Source: Terfezia claveryi (taxonomy: Eukaryota > Ascomycota > Pezizomycetes > Pezizales > Pezizaceae). From it: a stretch of DNA of 64,000 bases. Below are positions 41,735 through 51,571 of this stretch, piece after piece. The DNA is taken from contig WHUX01000013.1 in the NCBI GenBank assembly GCA_015179025.1, positions 372,001-436,000 of the forward strand, given 5' to 3'. Positions within the stretch are counted from its first letter, which is position 1. Each line of letters starts with the position of its first letter. The notes under the pieces were generated by a model. It did not search any database. It had not been told where the DNA came from and saw only the letters and a program-made list of their open reading frames with translations. Both the position numbers and the translations under genes were made by a program.

Positions 41735-42868
41735 ATGCCTCTTCCACGAATACCTCCTGCCTCACTACTCAGGCAGACATGCACGGCAGCGACAACATGG
41801 AGAACTGGATATCGATTGATCTCCCGACGGACATTCCAAAGCACAGCGCACTGGGAAAGATAAAGAACCCAAGAATTCCTTCCAAGGGCAACTATACTCC
41901 CACACCGCTGAATGGGTGAAACAGCAGCGAGCAGAGGAAGCTCGTGCGATTCGCTCGCAGCAGGCACAGGCAGCGGGGGCGTCAAGGATATGGGCTGGAT
42001 TACTAGGTATGCTCTCCGCCTTCTGCTAGCTCATTTCATGTACTATGCTAACATTTTCGGATTAGCATCCCTCTTCATCGCCGGTGCCTTCTAAAATCTC
42101 AGTGCCAACTCTGTCACCCCAACCCCCCAGGACCTCTCTATGACCCTCATCCACCTCGCCCCCGCGCCAAAGCACAACGTCTCAAAGGGCAACCTCGAAG
42201 CCTCCTGGGCCGACTTCGTGAGCCTCCTCGAGGAAGACCATATCTCTACCGCTCCCTCCAAGCTCGCACGGCACTCTTTAAGTGATTGGTCTTCGCACTC
42301 TAGGCAACCTAGAGACTCCCTCCCTTTCCTCATACTCTTCCCCTCAATGACGAAGGAGGTTAGGTAACGAGATTATGAAAATCTGCTATAAGCGAAGACT
42401 TCCCGTCATGGCGTTTTCCGGTGGGACGATTTTGGAGGGTCATTTTGCCCCTACCCACAGGGGTGTGGTAATTGATTTCCAGAGAATGGATAAGATCTTG
42501 AAGATCCACAATAAAGATTTAGATGCCGTTGTGCAGCCTGCAGTGGGTTGGGAGTATCTGAACGAGGAACTCAAGAAAGATAACCTTTTCTTCCCCCCAG
42601 ACCCAGGCCCTGGGGCGATGATTGCTGGGATGGTAGGAACTGGATGTTCCGGGACAAATGCAGCGCGATATCGGACGATGAAGGAGTGGGTTTTATCGTT
42701 GACTGTTGTCCTTGCGGATGGAACGGTGATCAAGACTAGGCAGAGGCCAAGGAAAAGTTCTGCGGGATATGATTTGACAAGGACATTTATTGTTAATGAG
42801 GGGACGCTGGGGTTGGTTACAGAGATTACGTTGAAATTAGCTGTGAAGCCACCGAATGGGACTCCTGA
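41735..42868 (+). pseudogene. D-lactate dehydrogenase (cytochrome), broken and 3'-truncated
   Basis: The intact enzyme is a mitochondrial flavoprotein that oxidises D-lactate and passes electrons to cytochrome c. The first 40 residues (MPLPRIPPASLLRQTC, RTGYRLISRRTFQS) look like a mitochondrial targeting signal. One frame is lost at the GGGAAAGA run before TAA 41861. Sequence continues in another frame to LLG, followed by a 59-bp GT-AG intron (42007-42065) and then TAA at 42092. From 42140 SWADFVSLLEEDHIS and LSDWSSHSRQPRDSLP run to KEV at 42361, where the frame shifts again. The FAD_binding_4 core is clear: VMAFSGGTILEGHFAP, DPGPGAMIAGMVGTGCSGTN, TVVLADGTVIKTRQRPRK, NEGTLGLVTEITLKLAVKP. The homology stops at about 42868 before a T-rich tract; the C-terminal FAD-oxidase half (about 280 residues) is gone. 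Confidence 0.85.
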
Positions 42869-43178
42869 CCACTTTGTCTCCCTTTTTTTTTTTTTCTTTT
42901 ATTTTTTCTTTAACTTCTTCCTATATTTTTGAATCATGTTCTTTTCGCTAAGGCTCACCTTTGAAGACGAATAATATTCATATCCAACTGTAGTCTGGTT
43001 GCATGACCCTCCTCCTCTGTTAAGCCAACTGCTCCCCAGAACATAACTGATGCCCAGAACATAACTGATGTACACATGGTTTCGAAAGCATGAACTCCTG
43101 ATATATATCAAGATTGTGAATATTAGAGGCAGCAGAGATATTCAGCCTGCCTACGATACATCATGCGGTAGGAAGGCA

Positions 43179-43362
43179 ACCAAGATAGGACTAGCTTAAT
43201 CACAAAAAGGGTAGACTGGGAGATATCAGAAAAGGTATGGGCCAAAAAAGGACTATCTCAAAAAGGCAACCATCCAATAATACCGAAAGAAAAGCCAAAA
43301 ATTCTGAATACCCATTGCGTGCTGCGGTGGGAGACTTTCCCGTATAGTCACCCACTGTAGTA
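43179..43362. repeat. About 185-bp dispersed repeat, copy 2
   Basis: Matches 28874-29065 from ACCAAGATAGGACTAGC to the GGTGGGAGACTTTCCCG hairpin. The descending arm of the hairpin is mutated here (GTCACCCACT). Confidence 0.7.
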
Positions 43363-43812
43363 CTAGCCTGGTGATTTGAAACTTAGATATGGCAGAGCGG
43401 ACGGGATGCCTCATTTTCTTCAGTCTATGGTCGTAGATATCTGAAAAGTACTACTAGAGCTAGTATCATGGTCATTTCTACAAAGTTAGAACAAACCGGA
43501 TGTCGCCCTTCACATTTAACAAACTACTATACATCTACAATACAATCCCAATACTTGGTTGTATATTAGGCTCGAAACTGTCAAAATCCGTATAAATAAC
43601 TGTGAGAGGATAATTATAACAGCTTCCTTGAAATTATTTATTCTATAAGTGCTTTGTCTTGACTTGATCCATCTTAAACTGCTCTACCTGATGTCAAACC
43701 CACTATGCACATACATGCTACATAGCTACCTAACAAGGTTATAGATAGTAATACTAGCAATGATGTAATGAATAGCCAACAAAAGACCACTTCACCTGAG
43801 ATGTACATAAAG

Positions 43813-43930
43813 TGTGTGTGTATGTGTGTTTTTACGTGAGTCACATATGTACAAGTAATGTATACAAATGTGTGTATGTATGTGTGTTTTTACGTGAGTC
43901 ACATATATACAAGTAATGTATACAACTGTG
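43813..43930. repeat. About 57-bp direct repeat, two units
   Basis: TTTTTACGTGAGTCACATAT and ACAAGTAATGTATACAA occur twice in tandem, with TGTGTGTATG between. Confidence 0.8.
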
Positions 43931-44125
43931 TGTATGTGCGAACGTATATGTATGTATATATCACGGCAGTAATGAACATAGTTACCCTGGAACAGTGGGC
44001 ATAGCAGGCAATGACCGGTAGATCTATAGCAAGCGTACTATGACTGGCAAGCGATAGAGTTACAGGGAGATCAAATGGCATGGCAGTACAACAAACATCC
44101 ATATTTTTGTATTTGTCATATAATT

Positions 44126-44621
44126 GTTCCGGGCCAGCCGCGAGAACTCAATACTCGCGAGTGGCCCAGACCTTCCGCGAGTTTAAATTTCTCGCGGCTG
44201 GCCCGGAACATATTTCAGATACTCTAACTGTTCCCCAGGCATCTATTACTACTGGTGATTTCGTTTCAGGTGTTTGCAAAAAGTTCTACTCTAATTGTTG
44301 TTGCCGATACTTTAAGAATAATCTGAAATTCTCAATTTTTTGACATACGAATGTATTAACAGATCATGACTGTATTAACCTCTCAGCTCTGGATTGTTAG
44401 ATGGAGGTGGGAAATACATGAATCTATTGCAGTCGCTGGGATAGCTCCAGCTAGGTATACCATTATCAATTCTTTTTTGGGGGGGATAAATCAGTACTCG
44501 TAAACCTTTATCAATACAAGTGCATCATACACCAAATTGAGTAATTATTTAAATTGCCCCCTTGAGCGGCACAATGGGTATGCCGCCCGTGGGCGGCCGA
44601 TGCCCGCGAGCAGCCCAGAAC
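44126..44621. mobile_element. GC-ended TIR element, copy A (496 bp), with internal 84-bp hairpin
   Basis: The left end GTTCCGGGCCAGCCGCGAGA and the right end, read in reverse, GTTCTGGGCTGCTCGCGGGC resemble the ends of copy B at 48400. The first 84 bp (44126-44209) alone form an inverted repeat with 22-bp perfect arms. From 44223 the sequence (CCCCAGGCATCTATTACTAC, TTGTTGCCGATACTTTAAGA) matches 49186-49515 of copy B, with local small indels. No transposase. The flanks (ATATAATT/ATATACTA) agree in 6 of 8 bases, a weak sign of an 8-bp duplication. Confidence 0.55.
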
Positions 44622-46242
44622 ATATACTATATGATCGCGGAGTTAGCTAGACCTTCAAGTAAGCAGTTTGAGATGGCAACTAAATAACAGAACAAGGCTG
44701 AAACCATTACACATTGAATAAGAAACTCATGCAACAGGAGATCTAAGAACACGGAGGTGAGCAGGAATTTCCGCTAGTTCATGTGCCTTTCAGAGAGTCA
44801 AGTACCCAAAGACCTACACCGTCTTTCCCATGCAGCAACCCGTCGACATAATGTCGTTGGAAATCATATGCATGAGCCCTTTCACAGCTGCCAGCACGCT
44901 GTGCATGCCTTGCTGCCACAACAGGCAGCAAGATAACAATTACCTCCGTTACACAACTGTAATTTACCTGGTTTGTGGGTTGAGGAGCAGGCTGTGGCTG
45001 CTTCTAACCGACTGGCTAGTTAATTTATTTACTGAGTTATTGTAGCTGAACGCTTTGTTCAGGTCCCTAAACACTGAGATGCCAGAGGGCCTCAAAGTTG
45101 ATTTAGGTGATTGAGACTGTAGCTAGTGACATACAAAGATACTTGGATATTGTGACACCGTAGTATCCTACGTTATTCATGTTTCGAGCCCTTTCAACAC
45201 TCACCTCATACTGTATAGCTTATTTTGCTTTACATTGGGACACACTGATACCAATGGCAACTTATTTTATGATCTGTCATTTTGATAAAACACTAGATTT
45301 TGTAGATGGGCAGAGTATGAGAAATAGAAAGAACCATAGTTGGAATTTGGTCCCCTTCAGAAGTCAAAAAAAACCGACGGTGACTGGCGTCTAGTACATG
45401 AAGTAGGTACCGGTAGCTTCCGTTATAAACTGTAACCACGCAAAAAAGCCAGTGAAAGCTGTGAAATGAGCGGAGTTAATTCGAGCTTTTCATCGGTATT
45501 GACAAAACCCGCCTCATCCCTCACCACGGGAATAACACAGACAGACTGAGACAGTTCACATTGACCATGGTCATTCTGTGTTTCCTCTCACTCCTCCCCT
45601 TCTGAAAATAGTACTCACATCCCCAGTGGTATCCTTCATTTGCGAGGTAGAAGCCCTGATGAGCCCACAGCTAGAGCAGTGACTTCACCAAAAGTCTCAA
45701 GAAGGCTCTCCTGCTGAATTTTTGCTGATTCAAATCACAAAACTCCATTCCGGCATGCAGTAGCCTCCTTCATTGGAATTGGATATTCCGATTCTGATCT
45801 AGGTCCCTCAGAACAGCGTGATCCATCTCCGAATTTACCTTTTGCGGTTCGCCGCATGACATTAGGTCGAATCGGCGTATAGACTTAAAAAAAAATATTC
45901 CATGATTGTATTACAGACCTGCCCATTTATGGTAGTGCTCGTTTAGTACGATGGCAGCAAAGCTCAATTGTTATGCTTTATTGGTTGAATACGCTCTATC
46001 GTAGCTGTTTACACCGGACTAGCTGCACATTGTTAACTTCAGTCTTGAAGAGGTGAGCATACACACACTACACTGAAGTAGTTGGGTGAAATTGATGGAG
46101 TCGTTGCTCGTGTATATACATACATACATAAAGAAGTGAAGCCTACCTTTAATACCAACCAGACTACCTTCAATAACCAGTACATATTCAACATTTTCTG
46201 GTACAAAAGATAATGCTTGTGCAAGATAAATATAAAATGAGT
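44622..46242. other. Intergenic, no supported gene
   Basis: ORFs around 44830-45045 and 45179-45394 are Cys/Leu-rich without domains or splice context. The reverse-oriented micro-insertion at 46146 is the only clear feature. Confidence 0.45.
46146..46175 (-). mobile_element. Micro-insertion, 12 bp, with imperfect 9-bp target duplication
   Basis: CCTTTAATA (46146-46154) and CCTTCAATA (46167-46175) bracket CCAACCAGACTA. Confidence 0.6.
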
Positions 46243-46314
46243 GGTCACGGTGAGACTCGAACTCACAACCCTCGCGTTATTAGCACGATGCTCTGCCGAT
46301 TGAGCCACGCGACC
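46243..46314 (-). tRNA. tRNA-Ile (anticodon AAT), no intron
   Basis: The 72-nt minus-strand sequence folds as a complete cloverleaf. The acceptor pairs GGTCGCG with CGTGACC, the D stem is GCTC/GAGC, and the anticodon stem is TCGTG/CGCGA with loop CTAATAA (anticodon AAT, reading ATT and, as inosine, ATC). The variable loop is GGGTT and the T stem is GTGAG/CTCAC with loop TTCGAGT. A-box and B-box (GAGTTCGAGTC) internal promoters are present. A TTTT run about 6 nt past the 3' end (46234-46237 on the other strand) is a Pol III terminator. The acceptor G5-T68 wobble is harmless. Confidence 0.93.
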
Positions 46315-46490
46315 TTTGTTGATAAATAAATCTGTTAGAATAATCTATCAATTTGATAGATCATATTGATTAGAGTTGCATTTATGAGGCATGCACAGTT
46401 CTTGATGCGCGAATAGATGGGGGCAAACCAATACAAACTTCTCCAATATTCCTTCTTGTGCAGAAGCTGTATGATATTTCTTGCCACCTA

Positions 46491-46894
46491 CAGATCGTCC
46501 GGACTGGGAGGAATATGCTTATAACCAATATATTCTTACATCTCAAGAAAATAGGCAAGTATGAAATAAACTCGGAAAAGTTGCGGAAGGGCATCATGAA
46601 TATGACAGTTTGTTCTTATGGCTTGACGTTCACTTTCTGACCCATGATTGCAAAGTAGCGATTGTGTATAGAGCTTCATATGTTGTAGCAATTCTCTATA
46701 TTGTGTTAGTCTGGTTGGTACAACAGCCCCGCCATTATTGTGTGGCACCGTTGCGGAGCGGGGTTATTTCTTATCGATAAGCCCCTCTTTGTGGCTTACC
46801 TAGGCATCTCTAGATACAAGCATATGTATGGTAACTAAGCAAAAAAAATAAGAATATTCTAGTATCTAAAATATCTTGCATCGAGTGTTATCTG
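46491..46894. mobile_element. Pogo-like MITE, copy 4 (404 bp), left end damaged
   Basis: TA flanks both ends. The right end ATCGAGTGTTATCTG is a diverged form of the family end; the left begins CAGATCGTCCGG, having lost about 20 bp of the terminal repeat. Shared interior words: ATATGCTTATAACCAATATA, TTTCTTATCGATAAGC and ACTAAGCAAAAAAAAT. It contains the micro-insertion at 46699-46743. Confidence 0.6.
46699..46743 (+). mobile_element. Micro-insertion, 29 bp, with 8-bp target duplication, inside pogo-like copy 4
   Basis: TATTGTGT (46699-46706 and 46736-46743) brackets 29 bp starting TAGTCTGGTTGGTACAACAG. Confidence 0.6.
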
Positions 46895-47989
46895 TAGAAG
46901 AACTGTACATACATTACATATGTATTATTTTTGCGTATGTCCCACTGGGCAGAAAGCCTCTGGTGGGTCTTTCTCCGAGGGCGAATCATAGGGACGGAAA
47001 AGACAATAATTTTATAAGTTCGAGGGCACACAAGAAAATTGATTATACAGTACGGAGTAGTATATCGAAATATCAGTAAGTTCAGGTATAGCTTCGTGCC
47101 AGACTAACCGTTTTACGCCAAAAATACCATAAGCGCATGCAAGCAATTGCCTTATACATGAGGAGTTCTTTATCCTATCTCAACCAACTGGGCTATTATA
47201 TGCCTTACGCGGTGGTCATATTCAGTTGAATATCATGAAGTGGTCGCCTTGTAGGTAGGTACTATCTCCAAATACAGTATACTCTCGTTATTGTAACGAG
47301 GCGGGCAAGGGGCATTTCGACCAAGGGGTACGTCAGGCAAGGCAGTGGCTAACGTAGGGGGCGTGTCACTGAGTGTCACGAACGTTGAATGGGGGAATAG
47401 AGGGGACAAGGGCGAGGGGGCACGGACAAGTCTGACACTCGCGTAAGAGCCTTACGCGGGTGTGGAATGTATCGCAAAGGGGCAGCAGGGGCTGCAGAGT
47501 CTTTTCGAGGCAAGGCAAGGTCACGGGAGTTCACTGGAGGTGAACCTGAGTATCGTGAGAGAACCAAGACGGTATATATATACAAGACTTTGGATGGAGA
47601 ACAGAACAAAGACTGCTACAAAGGGAAGTATATATATAGGGGATACCCCGTTAGGGGGGTATGTGCTAACCAGACTAGTATATATACAGGGAGGCCTTGG
47701 CCGACAATGGGATATACTTCCCGAAGATAATGGACCCACGAGAGTCGTGCCCGAAGTGGCACAACTCACAAAGGTCCCGACGAAATGAATAGGAGATAAC
47801 GGACCTGCGAGAGTCGTGCCAGAAATGACACGTCGCGACGACAACGAATGACAAATGAGAGAGTTGCCCGACTCTCAATCTAGGCAGCAACGAGATAATT
47901 AAAAAGCCGAGGAGAGATGTTTGTGACAGTTATAAGCATAACCCCAGGTCCCGCCATATAAAAAGGTACTTTTTAAAGCATAAATTCGG
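46895..47989. other. Intergenic, repeat-like, no gene
   Basis: A pogo-like left tip (TACAGTATACTCTCGTTATT) lies at 47275 without a partner. A reverse micro-tip GCTAACCAGACTA lies at 47660. The region 47300-47560 is GC-rich with GGCAAGG words. Nothing coding is supported. Confidence 0.45.
47721..47850. repeat. About 62-bp direct repeat, two units
   Basis: AGATAATGGACCCACGAGAG and AGATAACGGACCTGCGAGAG begin two successive units, both followed by TCGTGCC, A-rich spacing and CGACGA. Confidence 0.55.
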
Positions 47990-47991
47990 TA

Positions 47992-48077
47992 CAGTATACC
48001 CTCGATATAAGAATATTGTCTGGCAGGGGGGGGGGTAATATTCTTATATCAAATATTCTTATATCGAGAGTATACTG
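47992..48077. mobile_element. 86-bp pogo-like MITE, near-perfect hairpin
   Basis: TA on both sides. CAGTATACCCTCGATATAAG onward pairs with the right end, which is its reverse complement except for one base (CCC/CTC). The centre has a run of ten G. It is the smallest complete member of the CAGT...CTCG-type ends in the window. Confidence 0.75.
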
Positions 48078-48117
48078 TAACTTGAATGTTCATAGCACCT
48101 ATTCTGCTTAGACACAT

Positions 48118-48172
48118 ACATATGCTTATAGCAAATTGGCGCTAGCAGGGGTGCTTGTCGATAAGAATTCAC
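48118..48172. repeat. Direct repeat unit 1 (pogo-like subterminal sequence)
   Basis: ATATGCTTATAGCAAATTGG and GGGTGCTTGTCGATAAGAAT recur at 49517-49567, about 1.4 kb away, on the same strand and outside the right end of copy B. TGTCGATAAG recalls the ATCGATAAG word of the pogo-like copies. Confidence 0.55.
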
Positions 48173-48399
48173 CATGTGGGGAAAGATGTGGAGAAGAAAC
48201 TACCGTGGCTAGCCAGATCAAACTGCATGGTCCACCACACCCGAGTCAATTCCTACCAGTCGTTGAACCTACGGAAATTGAGGATGAAATCTATGACTGC
48301 ATTCGTGTGGTTCATCCAGGGCTTAAGTACTCTGCTCCGCAGTCATACAAGCCAGTTGGAAGAGATGTTAAGCGGGAAAGACGTCGAATTGAGGGATAT
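48173..48399 (+). pseudogene. Unassigned coding-like fragment left of the GC-ended element
   Basis: One frame reads KLHGPPHPSQFLPVVEPTEI, EDEIYDCIRVVHPGLKY and SAPQSYKPVGRDVKRERRRI, with ordinary protein composition, until it is cut by copy B at 48400. I do not recognise it. The neighbouring pogo-like words suggest transposon origin. Confidence 0.2.
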
Positions 48400-49515
48400 G
48401 TTCTGGGCCGCTCGCGGGCATCGGCCGCGGGCAATTAATATAATTCCTCAATTTGGTAAATCTCAATCGAACAAAACATTCTCCGACACTCAAAAAACAC
48501 CCTAAGAAGTTATTTTGACCGCCCTATCCACATCATATACCCTTCCTGTTGATTAGTGGGAGACGGCAGACATTGAACAAGGGAGAATTCCAGAAAAATT
48601 ACCTCAAGCCCTTCAGATGGTGAAGTAGATGCTGGCAACGTTAACAACTCATCACTGCATCTCTGATGATGAATGGAATAGGGAAGAGGATACCGAGTTT
48701 ACTGTTGCCCTAAAAATCCGCAACCCTATCCAATGGGTATTTGGAAATTAGTTTCTTATCTGCGGGGGTTCTTATTAACGGGCCTTATTGCTCAGGCTAT
48801 ATCTGAATATCGATAAGCTATGTGGAATTCAGTGAAAATTTGGAGCAATCATAATTATAATATCTTTTCTCTACATCTTGTTGCAAGATTGATTTTTATA
48901 CTGGAAAAATCCAGGCTATTCCTCACTTATAAAATCCAGGTCAGGTGCAAAGCTGTACTTTCTTAATAACAGGTACTGTTTTATATGCAGATTGCTAAGC
49001 TACTCCAAGTTGATTTTAAACCAAAACGAAGCAGGTTCTACCTAGAATTATACAACAGGTAGATGGTATTTTACTGGCACAATGCTACAACAAACCTCAT
49101 ACTTTTGCAGTTTGATATTGCTAAACACGATAACCTTTACCCAACTACTGACCTTACGGGCTTAGAGTTTGATATTTTAGATACTCTAACCGCTCAGTAA
49201 ACCACAGTTCACCAGGCATCTATAACTACCGGTGTTTCGAAAACTTCTACTCTAATTGTTGTCGCCGATACTTTAAGAATAATCTGAAATGCTTAATTTA
49301 TTAACATACGAAAGTATCAACAGATCATGACTATATTGCTCTAGCTGAACCAAATTGGAATATTAGAGGAGGGTCTAATCGACTGGGAAATCAATGAATC
49401 TTTTGCAGGCGCTGGAAGTTATGAATTCTTTTTTTTTTCTAATAAATCAGTACTTTATCCAAATTGAGTAATTATTTGAATTGCCCGCGGCCGATGCCCG
49501 CGAGCGGCCCGGAAC
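48400..49515. mobile_element. GC-ended TIR element, copy B (1,116 bp)
   Basis: Left end GTTCTGGGCCGCTCGCGGGC and right end in reverse GTTCCGGGCCGCTCGCGGGC continue as ATCGGCCGCGGGCAATT on both sides, giving terminal repeats of about 37 bp with one mismatch. The interior is AT-rich without a supported ORF. The last 330 bp match copy A. No target duplication is obvious. The family (hAT, Mutator or other) cannot be told from the ends alone. Confidence 0.7.
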
Positions 49516-49516
49516 A

Positions 49517-49567
49517 CATATGCTTGTAGCAAATTGGCGCTAGGGGTGCTTGTCGATAAGAATTCAA
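49517..49567. repeat. Direct repeat unit 2 (pogo-like subterminal sequence)
   Basis: Second copy of the 48118-48172 unit, with a small deletion (GCGCTAGGGGTG versus GCGCTAGCAGGGGTG). Confidence 0.55.
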
Positions 49568-49578
49568 GCTTTATACTT

Positions 49579-49625
49579 GCACTAAGTATAGTCTGGTTGG
49601 CACAAGCCCCTCGTAGCACTAAGTA
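49579..49625 (+). mobile_element. Micro-insertion, 27 bp, with perfect 10-bp target duplication
   Basis: GCACTAAGTA (49579-49588 and 49616-49625) brackets 27 bp: TAGTCTGGTTGGCACAAGCC then CCTCGTA. This is the cleanest long member of the family. Confidence 0.75.
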
Positions 49626-49698
49626 GTGGGTTACTAGTAGAGGTCAGTACGTAAGCTCACAGCTCGCTCCTCCATTGTCCTTCATGTGCGTACATTAA

Positions 49699-50401
49699 GG
49701 GTTGTCACCAATTTAAAAAACTGCTTAACCACCCTTGTTGCTTAACCTTAGTGTGGGGGTACCCATGCAAATCGACAACGGCAACCAGCCAATCAGTAAT
49801 CATATCATGCTTTAAACCTGCTTAAACCTGCTTAAGTTGCTGAGCCATAGGGCAGTGAACGCAACTCCATGAACTCAACGAAGTCCACAACCGCAATCAC
49901 CAACGACTTCACGGTGTTCTCTCTGAGCTCCCACCCTCCATCTGGCCAACCAGCTCAATCCAGCCCACCATCCCCATCGGAAGAGCCAAGTACACGCCCC
50001 TCATCCAAACGACCGATCGGTAAGACGTCGGCGTCGGCGTCGGCGACAGAGGTTACGAAGCATGGGATAAATCAGACGTAGGAAGGCTTGTTGGATGGAT
50101 GGAGGATAATCAAGAGAAGTTAGGTACGAGGGAAGCAATCTGCTCATATGAACGGGGGGGCATGCTGGCTTCGTTTGGGGTATGCATAATAGGTATGCGG
50201 AATAGGTACATATGCAGCATGCTAGAGTATGCAATGCTGGAATGGCTGGTTGATTTGCCTCATGAGTCAGCAGTTAAATAAAATGCAAATGGTTTCGCAA
50301 GAGGTATCAGCAATTAAATCACATTCTCATCTCTATTTGGTTAAACACCTAGGTTAAGCAACAAAGGGTGGTTAAGCAGTTTTTTAAATTGGTGACAACC
50401 C
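49699..50401. mobile_element. PIF/Harbinger-like non-autonomous element (703 bp)
   Basis: TAA flanks both sides (49696-49698 and 50402-50404), the TWA duplication typical of PIF/Harbinger. The ends start GGG, also typical. The terminal inverted repeats GGGTTGTCACCAATTTAAAA onward extend about 50 bp with one indel (CCTTG/CCTTTG). The interior has a 70-residue Ser/Pro/Thr-rich frame (49869-50081) and a short CGTCGG repeat at 50026-50050, with no transposase catalytic motif. Confidence 0.8.
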
Positions 50402-50404
50402 TAA

Positions 50405-51234
50405 TTTGTCCTTAAACCCCCAGCAACAACGCACGAATGTCGGGCCTAATGCAGAGTTACCAGGGTTTCCAACGTAAGAAACTCGATCGCCACCCCCTAA
50501 TATATACACGTGACCACTGACATCTGAATAGTACCGGTAAGAGACCGAGAGGGGTATATCGCTGCCTTGAGGGCCCATATTGCAGCGAACCATAATGTTA
50601 CGAATGCAACGAGAGCCTTGAATTACATCCTAAGTATCCCAGAACCTGTGTCTGTAACTTCAATCTACCACCATTTTGCTCTGTACATTAGCATGACTGA
50701 CACTCTCCAGTGTACCTCCCGACCTTGCCTCGCTACCAAAACAAGTATCGAATAGGATCCTTGTTCTCCGACGAATTCTGGACTCGGAAGAGGGTCGGGA
50801 ACCCGGCAATTTCAAAAACATCCAGGCTTTGATCGAAGGCTATACTAATGGTACTCTAACGATCGACACTGACGACCAGAGCGTGGTTTGTTATTTCTTT
50901 AATGGGTAACAGAAAACGGGATGGTTAGGTATGCATGATGAGGATTTTGATCTTGACGCTATGTGGGAACAAGAGTGGGGTTGGTCGCTTATGGATGGAA
51001 ACGGTGGGTATTGATCAACTTCCAGTCTTATTTGGCCTGCCGGATGTAGATTTACTGAAATATTGGATGATGCAGCCCTTCGCTTTCCACCAGATGGCTG
51101 CACGCGCTGCCTTCCCACCGACAAATCAGTCTCAACATCACGAAGTTGGTAGCTGCCCAGATCGCCCAGACTCCCGATTTTCAAGCTAACTGGTATCTCC
51201 CCTTTAGTATTACGTCTCACTTAGGAAACTAGGA
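50405..51234. other. Region upstream of the protease-like relic
   Basis: Reading-frame fragments such as FKNIQALIEGYTNGTLTI (near 50810) and EILDDAALRFPPDG (near 51055) have protein-like composition and lie in line with the downstream relic. They may be its earlier exons or decayed parts. I could not join them with convincing splice sites. Confidence 0.35.
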
Positions 51235-51571
51235 GGTCAGTATGCAGTGGATTTACTTGTACTCGATAATACCGGGTCAAATTATATGACACTGTATGAT
51301 AATGATTTATTGCAGCTTGATGTTGACTTGACTTATGATCATTGGGGCGGCACTGTGACTTTGTCCACTGCTAATGGAAATGTGAATCGAACTGTTGTGC
51401 GCATGGAGATCACCATTAAAGACCAGCAAAGGGGTAGCTATGGTCCCGTGGACACGGGTATGGTGTGTTGTCTACCCTGGGCTATCCTTTGGGAATGCAC
51501 GATGCTCGGGTATGTTTCTGAGGGAGAATCTGTACACTGGTACCGCGCCTGAAGGACATGGGTTGGTGTAA
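51235..51571 (+). pseudogene. Aspartic-protease-like domain relic
   Basis: The first frame reads YAVDLLVLDNTGSNYMTLYD, with the Asp-x-x-Gly-Ser/Thr pattern of retropepsin-type domains (one residue inserted before TG), followed by VTLSTANGNVNRTVVRMEI. Near 51465 the best continuation shifts frame to VVYPGLSFGNARCSGMFLRE and NLYTGTAPEGHGLV, ending at TAA 51569-51571. Fungal genomes carry stand-alone proteins that end this way (LRENL...TAPE), which is why I treat both frames as one broken gene. Not assigned to a known gene. Confidence 0.4.

Larger units (their letters stand above)
42869..44125. other. Repeat-rich intergenic sequence
   Basis: Begins with a T-rich tract (42876-42932) where the pseudogene is cut. 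A forward micro-tip TAGTCTGGTTGCATG lies at 42991 without a clear duplication, and the 18-bp word CCCAGAACATAACTGATG is doubled at 43035-43070. Confidence 0.5.

Noticed and set aside
46039..46308. 89-residue minus-strand ORF starting MAQSAEHRANNARVVSSSL
   Set aside because: Its first 25 codons are the tRNA-Ile gene read as protein, a common false ORF.
47660..47685. GCTAACCAGACTA tip at 47.66 kb as a micro-insertion with GTATGTGCT/GTATATATA flanks
   Set aside because: The flanks agree in only five of nine bases within TA-rich sequence.
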